A DNA stretch of 64,000 nucleotides from Sipunculus nudus (Eukaryota; Annelida; Sipuncula; Golfingiida; Sipunculidae). This document shows positions 28,401-37,728 of the stretch, piece after piece. The stretch's first letter is position 1; every line of letters begins with the position of its first letter. The stretch is from NCBI GenBank assembly GCA_026874595.1, contig CM049312.1, positions 55,617,429 through 55,681,428 on the forward strand. Reading direction: 5' to 3'. Both the position numbers and the translations under genes were made by a program. Under the pieces are notes generated by a model. The model saw only the letters and a program-made list of their open reading frames with translations, was not told the origin of the DNA and did no database searches.

Positions 28401-31400
28401 GCCATGCTCCTTCATGGACCAGGGGTCATATTAATGCCTCTCCGCCTGTTTCAGACAAGCAAACACCTGCACAGAAAGGCATTTTTCATTTTGTACTAAT
28501 CTGTTGTAAAGGTGAACACCTAGATGTTTTCCACATGAGTAGCTGATAAGTAATAACAAGCATGACACAAACATGAAATATATCACAGGTGGTGTTCCAC
28601 AGCCCCCATGTATTTCCTATATTTTCCTATAAAAATCAAAATTGTCTATAATTTTTTATACTTTCTGGTATTTAGGCCGCATCTCTTATATATCCCTTTT
28701 TTCACTGCATTTTCTGATATAACAGTCATACTACTGAAAACATTCAGTTCTTTTTGCATGCAAGTGTGCATGTAGGATGGCATGTAAGATGGCAGAATCA
28801 GGTTTACACTGAGCGAAGTGTGACTGAAAGTTTGATATGAAGGTCGGATGCATCTTCAGTGGAAGGCCAATTTTTCTTCAGAAAGGCAAACCAGTATTAA
28901 TGCCTTTCCGTTGGAAGTATTATGACCCCTGTGACCTTTTACCTTTCAGTTGCTAATCATGTGTTATAACCCTCAACAGTGTCATTCATGATTGCGAATG
29001 AGAGTTCCAGGAAAAATGGAAATTCCTGGAAGTCATGCCAAAATTTCCGCCATTTTATCCGAGGTTCTCTCAGGGTTCTACAATTTTGCAATTATGGGAA
29101 TCTACTGGTAATGGTTGACCTTCACTTTCTGAGAACAATGTCTGAACCATTTGGTTAAATCCTGTTCCTCAACTATGGCTTTCTGGAGAATCATAACTTT
29201 TGATAAAAAAAAAAATGTTTAATTTGATGAGAGAGCTCATTGAAATTTATTTCAATATTAATGTTTGAGTTACTGTGAACTGCAGCTACACTTAATTTGT
29301 CATAGGTGACAGAACAAAAATAAATTTTGACACATCCATGTTTCAACATACACAGCTTTTTCTTTGAAAATGTTTAGTTAATTTTAAAAGGACCTTCAAG
29401 ACAGGCAGCGTTTACATTGTAAGTGACTTTGAGACAATAACAGACATATACATACTATTTTGCAGGAGCTAACAACAGATATTCACAACCCTAGCCATAT
29501 CATACCAGAAGAATACTTCAATGACCAGCTTGACCTTGGAGGTCGGGACATCGGACGACCCAAGGAGCAAAGCACAAAAACCCAGAAATTTAAAGCCAAG
29601 CTCTGGCTGTGTGACGACTTCCCGTTGTCGCTCCCAGAGCAAGTTATCCCTATCATAGACCTGATGGCAGCCAGCAACGCTCATTTCCGGAAGCTCAAGG
29701 ACTTTATCACTCTGCAGCTACCATCAGGGTTTCCTATTAAAATAGGTGAGTGTAATATATAGTGTAGACTGGTGTACATAACATTCTTTAAAATGGAGTT
29801 TTAGCATGCTGTATATAGTAGCCAATGACAGTGACTTAAGGAAGCTCAAGGACTTTATCACTCTGCAGCTACCGTCAGGGTTTCCTATTAAAATAGGTGA
29901 GTGTAATATATAGTGTAGACTGGTGTACATAACATTCTTTAAAATGGAGTTTTAGCATGCTGTATATAGTAGCCAATGACAGTGACTTAAGGAAGCTCAA
30001 GGACTTTATCACTCTGCAGCTACCGTCAGGGTTTCCTATTAAAATAGGTGAGTGTAATATATAGTGTAGACTGGTGTACATAACATTCTTTAAAATGAAG
30101 TTTTAGCATGTTGTATATAGTAGCCAATGACAGTGACTTAAGGAAGCTCAAGGGCTTTATCACTCTGCAGCTACCGTCAGGGTTTCCTATTAAAATAGGT
30201 GAGTGTAATATATAGTGTAGACTGGTGTACATAACATTCTTTAAAATGAAGTTTTAGCATGCTGTATATAGTAGCCAATGACAGTGACTTAAGGAAGCTC
30301 AAGGACTTTATCACTCTGCAGCTACCGTCAGGGTTTCCTATTAAAATAGGTGAGTGTAATATATAGTGTAGACTGGTGTACATAACATTCTTTAAAATGA
30401 AGTTTTAGCATGCTGTATATAGTAGCCAATGACAGTGACTTAAGGAAGCTCAAGGACTTTATCACTCTGCAGCTAAAGTCAGGGTTTCCTGTCAAAATTG
30501 TGAGTGTAATATGTTATACCTAACATAAAGTGTTGTCTGCTGTGCATAACATTCTGTAGAATGGTGTTGTAGCTGTGACAGTTACTTCAGGAAGCTTAAG
30601 GATTGTATTTCTCTGCAACTACCATAGCAACCATTGTATATTTTGTTAAACACAATGTCCTTTAGAAATAGGAATAACATTTTTAATTGTATCCGCCAAA
30701 ACGAAGTTTTGCGGATACTATGTTTTTGACCGGGTTCCGCCGCCGCTGCCGCGTTCGTTTCCGGAGAACTCCTCTGAGACTACTGGACAGATTTTTCCTA
30801 AACTTACACAAATTATCGGGTCACATGTGAACTGTACCTAACCAAGTGACCTTGACCTCTGACCTTTCGTCTCTGCCCAGCGTCCGTTTGTGCGTCTGTT
30901 TCCACACATTAACCCATATATCTCGGGAACTGTTTGACCGATCCGGAAAAATATTTTACACAAATGTAGCCCTGGGATAGCTTTATAAAATACACAACAA
31001 AAGGTGGCGCCACCTGCAACCATGTTTGCACAGTGTCCATCTGTTCATCTGCCTGGGGTTAAAATCACTCATATCTCTACAGTGGTTTGACTAATTCACC
31101 TAAAATTCGGCATGCGTATACATCCTAGATAGCTTTCTCGATTTTATGACAGGTGGCGCCACCTACATTCACGTTAACCCTCCACACATAAACCCATATA
31201 TCTCGGGAACCGTTTGACCGATCCGGAAAAAATTTTTACACAAATGTAGCCCTGGGATAGCTTTATAACATACACAACAGAAGGTGGCGCCACCTGCAAC
31301 CATGTTTGCACAGTGTCCATTTGTTCATCTGCCTGGGGTTTAAAATCACTCATATCTCTGCAGTGGTTTGACTAATTCACCTAAAAGTTGGCATGCATAT

Positions 31401-32462
31401 ACATCCTAGATAGCTTTCTTGATTTTATGACAGGTGGCGCCACCTACATTCACATTAACGCTCCACACTAAACCCATATATCCTGGGAACCGTTTGACCG
31501 ATCCAGAAAAAAATTTTACACAAATGTAGCCCTGGGATAGCTTTATAACATACACAACAAAAGGTGGCGCCACCTGCAACCATGTTTGCACAGTTTCCAT
31601 TTGTTAATCTGCCTTTGGTTAAAATCAATCGTATCTCTGCAGTGGTTTGACCAAATTACCTGAAATTCAGCATGCTTATACATCCAGCATAGCTTTCTTG
31701 ATTTTATGACAGGTGGCGCCACCTACGTTCACGTTCACGCTGTAGACATCCATGCTTATATCTCCGGATTCATTCAACCAATCAGGAAAATTTTTTTACA
31801 CAAATGTAGCCCTTGGATAGCTTTATGACATGAACAAAAATGGTGGCACCACCTGCAGCCATTTTGGCACAGCGTCCATCTGTTTGTCTGCTGTGGGATA
31901 TAATTACTCATCTCTGCAGTGGTTTGACTTTTCCACATGAAAATTTGCATGTGTATATATCTTGGATAGTTTCTCATTCAAATAACAGGTGGCGCCACCT
32001 ACAATCATGTTTATGTGGCAGAGATCCATTCTAATATTTAACACATGTAACTCTATATCCCCTTGCCACTCAGTCCATGCCTCACTTCACCCGTCCTTCT
32101 CTGATTTTGGCGGATACACGTAGTCGCTTGTCGACTACCCGAATTCTAGTTTAACATATGCTGTAAATGTATTATGTAACTTATTACATAAATTTAACAA
32201 AGAACATTCTTTAGATGCAAGTATAAGATACATATGCAAAAGAGATGAATTTGACATGAATTTAAATAAATCCAGAAAACTGAATTTTTATCATTTAGAA
32301 TAAAATTTAGGAAAAAAATTCATATAAAACAGCATGCTTAAAAATATGCCCTTTAATTCTTTATTTGTTCTTTATTACAGTTCTGTCTTCACCTAAAAAT
32401 ATTCTAGATGCTTTTTCTCATTGCCTTGAAGCCATTAAAATATTTTCTCTCTTAACTTTATG

Positions 32463-32496
<34 letters not shown>

Positions 32497-32883
32497 TATT
32501 AGAAATATATTCTGTATAATATTATCAAAGATTTATTATAGACTAATGGAATGATTGTTATTTTAAATGTATCTGTGTTTCAGAAATTCCATTATTCCAT
32601 GTGTTGAATGCACGCATCACTTTTGGCAATATATATGCATCAGACACGCCCGTAGACTATGTGCAGTACTTGGGAAGTAACGGCCCGCCCTGCTGTGTTG
32701 TGGATGAATCATGTTTTGTACCGCCCCCCTGTTACCATGGTGCAGGTAAGACAGGCAGACTATTTAATAGATAGTATACATGTATAAATATTGTGCAAAT
32801 TCCCCAATAGTTGGACTCACAGCACAATTCACACACACCACACACACCTACAATTCCTGGAAACCTAATAATACATTCTGTGT

Positions 32884-32926
<43 letters not shown>

Positions 32927-34480
32927 TACATATATATATATAGTTAGCTGATAGTTTAGATTCCAAGCCAGTGTTCTTTCTTTGTACAGAAAATATAAAG
33001 AAACTCATTACACTTATTTCTTACAATAAATAAAATTTAATGTTTGCTATTGTGTTCCTCGTAAACATCAAGAACAGTACAAAATATAATGCAGTGATAT
33101 TTCATTTTATTTACAAGATGCAAGATTTATTCCATACCAATACAGGAATTTGCTTTACGGATGATATCATATATAAGACATAGTGCTGAATGCAAAACAA
33201 AGACATAATACAAAAAAAGTAATAAGAATGAAAAAAAAAAGGAAATGAAGTATCAATATTGCCTTGTATTGCATTGACAGATTATTATTAAATGTTACAC
33301 ATCACTTTCCATCACCTGATAAAATATATGGACATTTTGATGTAAAAACATATGACAATAGAGTTTGGTTTCTGATTGTGTACCAGTTACCTGGATGTAT
33401 TGTTACAGCCTGATTATACATGTGGGTGAGCCTGGTATTTTGTGTAATATGAATTGCAATATGCTGAAATTGAAAAAGGTCCAGTTTTCAAAATATCATG
33501 TAATATAGTGAATATCCTCTGAAATATTATGTCCATCATATATATATGTATTTACATACATTTATGACCTCTTATTAGATAGATACACTGGCAGCAGGTG
33601 TTAATTATGTGTTACTGTACTCTGCCAGATGCAAGAAGCCACCGTGTGCGGGATGAAGACGATGAATTACTACAGTTTGCCATCCAGCAGAGTTTGGTGG
33701 AGGCAGGGACAGAGAACGATCAGGTCACGTTCTGGGAGGCACTAAATAAATCAAGACCCTCCAACCCCTCAGTGGATCTCCAGGCCGAGGAAGAGAGATT
33801 GTTACAAAGGTGAGAATGCCAGAAGAGCCTCATTGTCATAAGCAGTATTTTAGTCCTACAGTCTAAGGCCCAAAAAAGACACTGCATGCTTCAGACGACC
33901 TCCCAAGATGAATAGTTTCTATTTTGAATTTCAGTGAAAATTTACCATTTTTGAGCTCCAGCCACCCAGGCATTTCTTTAGAAAAATAAAAATAAAATAT
34001 TGTTTAGATTTCATTTTGTTACCATGTACTTTTACCTGATAAGTGAAACAGTTTATTCATCCTATATTTATAGAAAGTTTTAAATTGAAAATTGTTTGTA
34101 ATGACTGTCATTCAGGAAACATTTTGCCATGAACACATGTTAGTTTTATGGTTCATTATTGCTTCTGCATATTTCCCCATTTTGAATTTTACATGTTATT
34201 TTTGCTGCTGCATGTAATCCGGCCATGCACATTTCAAATTTACAGGGCCATTGAGGAGAGTATGAACCCTAACCAGCAGTCTCCTGATGAAATGGGAAAC
34301 AATGGTCGCTCCAATGCTCCAATACAGGTGCCACCACCTAGGAGGCGTCTTGATGATGAAGAGCAGCTCCGACTTGCACTTGAGATGTCACAGCGTGACC
34401 TTGAAGAAGATGAACAAAGACGCAGAGAAGAGGAGGAGGAACTAGAGAGGATACTGCAGCTGTCACTCACAGACAAATAG
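13349..34480 (+). CDS. ANKRD13: ANKRD13-family ubiquitin-binding ankyrin repeat protein (12 exons; first coding exon not found)
   Basis: Twelve exons joined at consensus splice sites give one open frame of 573 residues ending in TAG at 34480. Order: ankyrin repeats (about residues 1-95; [26 protein letters not shown]), the conserved ANKRD13 central region (about 100-400; [49 protein letters not shown]), then four ubiquitin-interacting motifs: about 444-462 ([12 protein letters not shown]), 487-502 (RLLQRAIEESM), 532-550 ([11 protein letters not shown]) and 557-573 ([13 protein letters not shown]). Vertebrate ANKRD13A/B/D bind Lys63-linked ubiquitin chains on internalising receptors at the plasma membrane and endosomes; the four intact UIMs suggest the same role here. 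Only the N-terminal ~30 residues seen in vertebrates are missing. The paralogue (A/B/C/D) cannot be assigned. One intron uses a GC donor, and two exon ends have spawned tandem arrays. Confidence 0.93.
13622..13800 (+). mobile_element. MITE-like dispersed repeat (GACCACC family), copy 1
   Basis: Starts ggctaaacctcaaaatcatg and ends gaggtggttactgta, with repeated phrases gaggtggtcat/ggtggtcac. Related copies are at 15417-15562 (same strand) and 46199-46442 (reverse). Ends of the type CAGTnAAACCT suggest a Tc1/mariner-type MITE; this is inference. Confidence 0.6.
13911..14322 (+). mobile_element. tRNA-derived SINE, copy 1
   Basis: The head carries a pol III A box (TGGCTCAGGGG) and a B box region (ggttgtaaggtcaaatctta). 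A conserved body follows (cggcccccaccca, gtgtgccccacag, ggttatgaaccag type) and a tail ggaggcggttacctccacc. Copies occur at 16231-16619 (reverse) and 62752-63408, with degenerate ones at 17269-18046. It lies in an ANKRD13 intron. Confidence 0.8.
14545..14669 (+). CDS. ANKRD13: ANKRD13 coding exon (second ankyrin repeat)
   Basis: Acceptor cattgtag and donor GAG|gtgggt. Encodes [20 protein letters not shown] and [16 protein letters not shown], which parallels the vertebrate [12 protein letters not shown]...GVPELLQKI stretch. Joins in frame on both sides. Confidence 0.92.
14690..14972 (+). repeat. Dispersed repeat shared with gene 2 intron
   Basis: Shares ttggccctgt, gaagctggatgcaca, agagaatcttgcta and actgctgcctgaggagc with 48408-48640. 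Internal pol III boxes were not clear, so its class is unknown. Confidence 0.6.
15294..15339 (+). CDS. ANKRD13: ANKRD13 small coding exon ([15 protein letters not shown])
   Basis: A 46-bp exon, too short for ORF calling, found by homology: acceptor ttttcag ends at 15293 and donor G|gtgagt follows 15339. The residues [15 protein letters not shown] are nearly invariant in ANKRD13 proteins and open the central domain. Confidence 0.9.
15417..15562 (+). mobile_element. MITE-like dispersed repeat (GACCACC family), copy 2
   Basis: Contains gttgcatttttgaggtggtc and gttattttgaggtggttgct, colinear with 13670-13800. Lies in the intron before the 15654 exon. Confidence 0.55.
15654..15707 (+). CDS. ANKRD13: ANKRD13 small coding exon ([18 protein letters not shown])
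   Basis: A 54-bp exon between ctgtatag and G|gtgagt. It encodes [18 protein letters not shown], colinear with the vertebrate PLVSRICPND...IWKSG segment of the central domain. Confidence 0.9.
16078..16167 (+). CDS. ANKRD13: ANKRD13 coding exon ([17 protein letters not shown])
   Basis: Acceptor atttcag and donor GAAG|gtcagt. Encodes [17 protein letters not shown] and [11 protein letters not shown], matching the conserved LGFENMSW...RSFIFKGE motif. An 8,057-bp intron follows, filled with nested Helitron-like elements and SINEs. Confidence 0.92.
16231..16619 (-). mobile_element. tRNA-derived SINE, copy 3 (reverse)
   Basis: The reverse complement reads from ctgtggctcaggggcagagc at 16619 down to the tail gaggctgttacctc at 16231. 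It has the same A box, B box and body order as 13911-14322. Confidence 0.8.
17269..18046 (+). mobile_element. Degenerate tRNA-derived SINE, split by other sequence
   Basis: Head (gggttctggggatagagcac, gggaggtcatgaattt) at 17269-17340 and tail body (gttatgacccagcagttggg, ggttacctacac) at 17870-18040 match the SINE family. The middle is interrupted by unrelated DNA. Confidence 0.55.
18206..18300 (+). repeat. tRNA-like fragment (possible second SINE family)
   Basis: Contains aggtccctggttcaaacccc, a good B box, preceded by an A-box-like gcctagtgggtcagg. No complete acceptor stem is seen, so it is a SINE head or pseudo-tRNA, not a tRNA gene. Confidence 0.4.
20110..23401 (+). mobile_element. Helitron-like element, family B (nested in family A)
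   Basis: Starts TTAGCCC with hairpin arms AGCCC/GGGCT and CAGC/GCTG, followed by a GTCC/GTCT array. It ends ctaatattCTAG at 23398-23401. Family A sequence resumes immediately (ttcgcaatac). It contains ggtggtgccacc (23080) and duplicated cttggtcaagtt...gatgggtgaccttgacc units on both sides of the inserted family C element. Confidence 0.7.
20337..22957 (+). mobile_element. Helitron/Helentron-like element, family C, copy 2 (innermost)
   Basis: Same ends as copy 1: TTAGCTCAG hairpin and CCGT array at the start, CAGCTGAGC...GACCcataGGTCCCTTGTT at the end. It interrupts family B between ttgacccattt and ctacattttagagc. Confidence 0.83.
24225..24408 (+). CDS. ANKRD13: ANKRD13 coding exon followed by a GC donor
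   Basis: Acceptor gtattttag ends at 24224. Encodes [20 protein letters not shown]... to [11 protein letters not shown]. Frame continuity with the next exon ([14 protein letters not shown], like vertebrate [14 protein letters not shown]) forces the donor to be AAAG|GCAAGT, so this is a GC-AG intron. No usable GT donor keeps the frame nearby. Confidence 0.9.
24652..26558 (+). mobile_element. Helitron/Helentron-like element, family C, copy 3 (internally shortened)
   Basis: Complete ends as in the other copies but only about 1.9 kb long. One of the two internal units is retained (24880-25300), followed by unrelated sequence with a long C-tract. Lies in the GC-AG intron of ANKRD13. Confidence 0.8.
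25531..25557 (+). repeat. Poly-C tract (27 bases)
   Basis: An uninterrupted run of C within the shortened family C copy. It is likely length-variable and error-prone in assembly. Confidence 0.9.
27106..27172 (+). CDS. ANKRD13: ANKRD13 small coding exon ([10 protein letters not shown])
   Basis: A 67-bp exon between attttag and AAG|gtatgt. In the joined frame it reads [22 protein letters not shown], colinear with the vertebrate [20 protein letters not shown] region. Confidence 0.9.
27990..28151 (+). CDS. ANKRD13: ANKRD13 coding exon ([17 protein letters not shown])
   Basis: Acceptor attttgcag and donor GGA|gtaagt, phase 0 at both ends. Encodes [20 protein letters not shown] and [15 protein letters not shown], equivalent to the vertebrate NVITKIRTEHLTEEEK...NPLESLLGT segment. 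Confidence 0.92.
28775..28925 (+). repeat. Dispersed repeat matching 58610-58790 in reverse
   Basis: Contains gcgaagtgtgactgaaagtt and cagaaaggcaaacc; the reverse complement of 58610-58790 carries the same phrases in the same order. Class unknown. Confidence 0.65.
29466..29745 (+). CDS. ANKRD13: ANKRD13 coding exon whose 3' end founds a tandem array
   Basis: Acceptor ttttgcag ends at 29465. Encodes [48 protein letters not shown] and VIPIIDLMA. The last 57 bases plus the donor ATAG|gtgagt are the first unit of a 151-bp tandem array running into the intron. Frame continuity to [15 protein letters not shown] at 32584 supports use of the first donor, at 29746. Confidence 0.92.
29689..30632 (+). 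repeat. 151-bp tandem array of an ANKRD13 exon/intron junction (7 copies)
   Basis: Units begin ggaagctcaagg at 29689, 29840, 29991, 30142, 30293 and 30444; a diverged, cut-off unit starts at 30590. Each full unit holds the last 57 coding bases of the exon ([18 protein letters not shown]), its donor aatag|gtgagt and about 90 bases of intron. Copies 2-5 are almost identical to one another and to copy 1; copies 6 and 7 have diverged. Only copy 1 is attached to a full exon. The near identity points to recent expansion or ongoing homogenisation. Confidence 0.95.
30692..32149 (+). mobile_element. Complete non-autonomous Helitron-like element (1458 bp)
   Basis: Inserted between A (30691) and T (32150). 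It begins TCCGCC inside a hairpin (arms CCGCcAAAAC/GTTTTGCGG). It ends with TTTTGGCGGAT (32105-32115, inverse of the 5' end), hairpin GTAGTCG/CGACTAC (32120-32126, 32132-32138), seven bases and CTAG (32146-32149). The body is tandem ~280-bp units with atatctcgggaaccgtttg and GGTGGCGCCACC. 5' TC, 3' hairpin-CTRR and A^T target together fit canonical Helitrons. No coding capacity. Confidence 0.87.
32462..32501 (+). repeat. TA microsatellite
   Basis: Nearly pure (TA)n with one G interruption, about 80 bases before the 32584 exon acceptor. Confidence 0.85.
32584..32745 (+). CDS. ANKRD13: ANKRD13 coding exon ([16 protein letters not shown])
   Basis: Acceptor tgtttcag and donor GCAG|gtaaga. Encodes [16 protein letters not shown], conserved in the family, then a cysteine- and proline-bearing linker ([17 protein letters not shown]) in the stretch that varies between family members. 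Confidence 0.92.
32888..32942 (+). repeat. TA microsatellite
   Basis: (AT)n of about 55 bases with two CATATA interruptions, in the intron after 32745. Confidence 0.85.
33629..33809 (+). CDS. ANKRD13: ANKRD13 coding exon (UIM 1 and start of UIM 2)
   Basis: Acceptor ctctgccag and donor CAAAG|gtgaga. Encodes [20 protein letters not shown] (first ubiquitin-interacting motif, with the Ala-x-x-x-Ser core) and ends within AEEERLLQR, the first half of the second UIM. Confidence 0.92.
34246..34480 (+). CDS. ANKRD13: ANKRD13 last coding exon (UIMs 2-4 and stop)
   Basis: Acceptor aatttacag ends at 34245. Encodes RAIEESM (end of UIM 2), a proline/arginine linker, [20 protein letters not shown] (UIM 3), an acidic-arginine coil and [13 protein letters not shown] (UIM 4) before TAG. 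The terminal QLSLTDK is the same as in vertebrate family members. Confidence 0.94.
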
Positions 34481-35173
34481 GGACGAGCTGGTGAATTTTG
34501 TTACCATAAAAGAGAAGAGGGGGTGGAGCATCAGAGGATAAATCAGCTGTCAGTCACTGATAAATAGGGGTGAATTTTATTACTATATAAGGGAGACGGG
34601 GGCGGAGCATCAGAGGATACTTCAGCTGTCAGTCACTGATAAAAAGGGGTGAATTTTATTACTATATAAGGGAGAAGGGGGCGGAGTCTCAGTAGACACT
34701 TCAGCTGTCAGTCACTGATAAATAGGGGTGAATTTTATTACTCTATAAGGGAGAAGGGGGCGGAGCATCAGAGGATACTTCAGCTGTCAGTCACTGATAA
34801 TTTGGGACAAGCCTGGGAATTTATTTCTATATAAGGAAGAAGGGGGTGGAGAATCAGAAGATTATTCATCTGTCAGTCACTGACAAATAGGGACAAGCCA
34901 GTGAAATTTATGATTCTGTAAGGGAGGAAGGGTCAGGGTTTCAGATATGCTTAAGCTGTCAGTCATTGGTGAATATGGACAAGCTAGTGAGCTGTCACTC
35001 TAAAAGGGAAATGGAAGACAAGCTTAAGAGTCTGAGGACACATCTGCTGTCAAACACTGATGATCAGGAACAAGCATGTGAAGTTTGTCAATACATAATG
35101 AAAGAAGACATGGGAAATCAAAGAAAACTCAAGTTGTCCATCACTGGTGATTAATGACAAGCTGGTGATTTTA
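34446..35173 (+). repeat. 79-87-bp tandem array seeded by the ANKRD13 stop-codon region
   Basis: The coding end (agaggatactgcagctgtca then ctcacagacaaatag) recurs downstream as degenerate units containing cagctgtcagtcactgataa. Unit anchors lie at 34457 (coding), 34544, 34623, 34702, 34781, 34867 and 34953, with weaker ones near 34988, 35045 and 35130. Spacing is 79 bp in the middle and 86-87 bp at the sides. The array lies in the presumed 3' UTR and ends where a small Helitron-like element begins. Confidence 0.88.
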
Positions 35174-35484
35174 TTGTCCCCCGCTTTCTCGAAATTATGG
35201 ACATTGATTTGAATTTGTCTGTCTGTCCGTCTGTCCGCCTTTCAGGTTTTCGTTTCCATGCGATAACTTTCCTAAATATTATCCGATTTCATTCAGATTT
35301 TGGTCAGTGATTGCTCTCATGCTTACCTTGGGTAGGATTGGTTTTGAAGTGTCTGCCTCACAAGATGATTATACAATATGATATTTCATTTTTCATATGA
35401 TGAATCAGACATTTAGTTTCACTAATCACCAACAGGTGTCGCTAGCGGGGGACATAAATTCATTGAATTTGCTTGTTATTCTAG
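35174..35484 (+). mobile_element. Small non-autonomous Helitron-like element (about 310 bp)
   Basis: The 5' end carries TGTCCCCCGC (35175-35184). Its exact inverse GCGGGGGACA occurs at 35445-35454, followed by a hairpin (AAATTC 35456-35461, GAATTT 35465-35470), a 10-nt spacer and a terminal CTAG at 35481-35484. Hairpin plus ~10 nt plus CTRR is the classic Helitron 3' terminus. A short GTCC/GTCT run lies near the 5' end. No coding capacity. Confidence 0.75.
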
Positions 35485-36479
35485 AAATATCTCTGTGTTA
35501 AGAGCAGCACATATAAGACTTCAGGTTAAGATATCCAAGAACACCCATGATAATATCCTTCCCTGGGTTCCTCAAACCCTCTTAACAAGGAACAACCTGA
35601 AAATATGTATATTTTAATCTTCTTAAAAACTCTGCTATGGTATCACTAATACCCAGTTGTTACAATATGCCATAAAAATGCATCTTACAAATAGGAAATA
35701 CTTCGATTACAATTTTTTAACAAAAATCACTTGCAAATGTTTAATGAAACCTTAATGGATTAGTTTTTGTAAGCATAAATCAATGTTTTATTTGTTTTGT
35801 AAAATACATGTTGTAATCAAAGAATTCTGTTCTGGGAATTATAGGAGTGATTTGAGCGCTATGTAGGATTGATGTATTTTTTTTATAACTTTGACGTATC
35901 ATGCCACATTTTGGTTAGATTTATTTATTTATTTTATAATGTGATGGATACAATGGTGTGATCTGTTTAAATACAAGCTTTCCTAGAGTTCATCTTTGAT
36001 ACTAATTGGTGTACACAACATTTATCCACAATATAGTGAAGAGCAAATACATGTTTTTGTAACTTCTTGTTGACTCTTAAAGTCTGGCCTGACCATTAAT
36101 GTCCCAGATGCATTTGATGGCACACTGTTTAGTTTTCACATGAGCCTCAGTGCTACATATTTTATAGGCTCTTTTGGTCATTAATTATTTCAGCAAACAT
36201 GGCTTCTCTCAAAAGTAATACCTATGTTTATACAGTGGCAGTGAAGATGTTATTGACAAGAAAGGATGGAGGGGAGTTTATAGTGTGACAAGGAAAGCAG
36301 TTTATAGGGGAGAAAGTAGGAAAAAAGGAGGCTTTTTCATGTCTTTGGTGTAAATTTTAATTTTGAAGGAAATTCACCCAAATCCAAACTGAAAATCTTG
36401 TTTATGCGGCCCTCATATTTAGATATGTTAGCATCGGAACATTGATCATGTGTAAGAATTATCACCACCCGTCATGCCA

Positions 36480-36745
36480 TTGTAAGATGTAAATCACATT
36501 GGTAAGTCCAACCCCTTAACCCATTTAGGTAAATTACATTGATACAAGTACTTGCCATCCCTTGATATAGTTGTGTAAATTACATTCTTAGATGCAAACT
36601 AATTTATGTGGATTAAGTCGGTAGGTCCAAGACCCTTGTCCTAGTCATGTAAATTACTTTGATAGGTGCCATCCCTTGACCCTATAATGTAAATTACTTC
36701 AGCATATACCAACCCTTGACCTAGTTATGTAAATTATTTGGATAT
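36480..36745 (+). repeat. Degenerate ~50-60-bp tandem repeat
   Basis: Five to six units, each with a variant of tgtaaattacattgatagg followed by ccaacccttgacc. Strongly diverged. Confidence 0.6.
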
Positions 36746-37728
36746 GTTATACCTTATAACAAATAAATTTGCACGCACCACTATTATATATTTTTCTTCA
36801 TTTTTAACCTGCAGGTTTGCTTACCATGTACAAATATTTAATGCAAACAGTTAGATCTAAATCAAAATCCATTGTGGAGCACTCAGTTTGCAGTCTCAGA
36901 TCAGGTTATTCTTAAGACATCACCCATTTAAGTGTATGAATGTGTGGTGTAAGGTGTAGGTCAATCAAAATTGTGAGGAACACATGACGCAAAATCAGCT
37001 TGTTTGATTGGCTGGTAGACCATGAATATTCATAGATTTATGTTTATTCACCATTAATGTTGAGACTACTTATCCAATCATTCTTCATGTACATATGTCA
37101 TAAATTCCATTAAAACTTTGGATACTCTTGCCAGAGTGAACTAAGAGTGACCCTTACCCCAAATTGTAGTATTTCATTCCTAGATGGTTCAATCAGTTCT
37201 GATTAGCCAACTTGATAATATGTGGTTAAAACCTCTGAATAATCGTTTAGGGTAGTGTATGTAGGCATTTCTAATTTTAGAGTCCAGTGAGGAATGTGAA
37301 CACGTTGATGTGGTAGTTTTAGAAGACAGAGAATTGTAGAATTTTAAAGAATGTAATGCATATTCATTATTAATATGAATATTCAACATTCTTGAAACTT
37401 TAACAGCAGTTGTATATACAGCATTTAAGTCACAACATTTGCCCATCTAGAACTTTTTTTGTGAACTGATAATATGATATGGGGATATATATTCACAGTA
37501 TATATCAGGTAAGGTGTAGTAGTGAAATACTTATATTTAAACTTTGAGATTTAAGAAACACAAGTTTTTTACTGGTCCTGTGGCTGTAGGAGATACAGAG
37601 AGTAAAACTTGGATAAAATATATTCTCTTTAACCCTTTATTCACTTCCTGATTATCTGTCAGAGTGGTGTTAATAACAACAGTTTTCTACATTTTGTATG
37701 GTAGTTTAACACTCTAGGACTCACTAGT

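Noticed and set aside
29689-30632. CRISPR-like or satellite array
   Set aside because: Units are contiguous 151-bp copies of an exon/intron junction without spacers, in animal DNA.
34240-34476. 78-residue serine-rich minus-strand frame
   Set aside because: Antisense of the acidic, arginine-rich last exon of ANKRD13.
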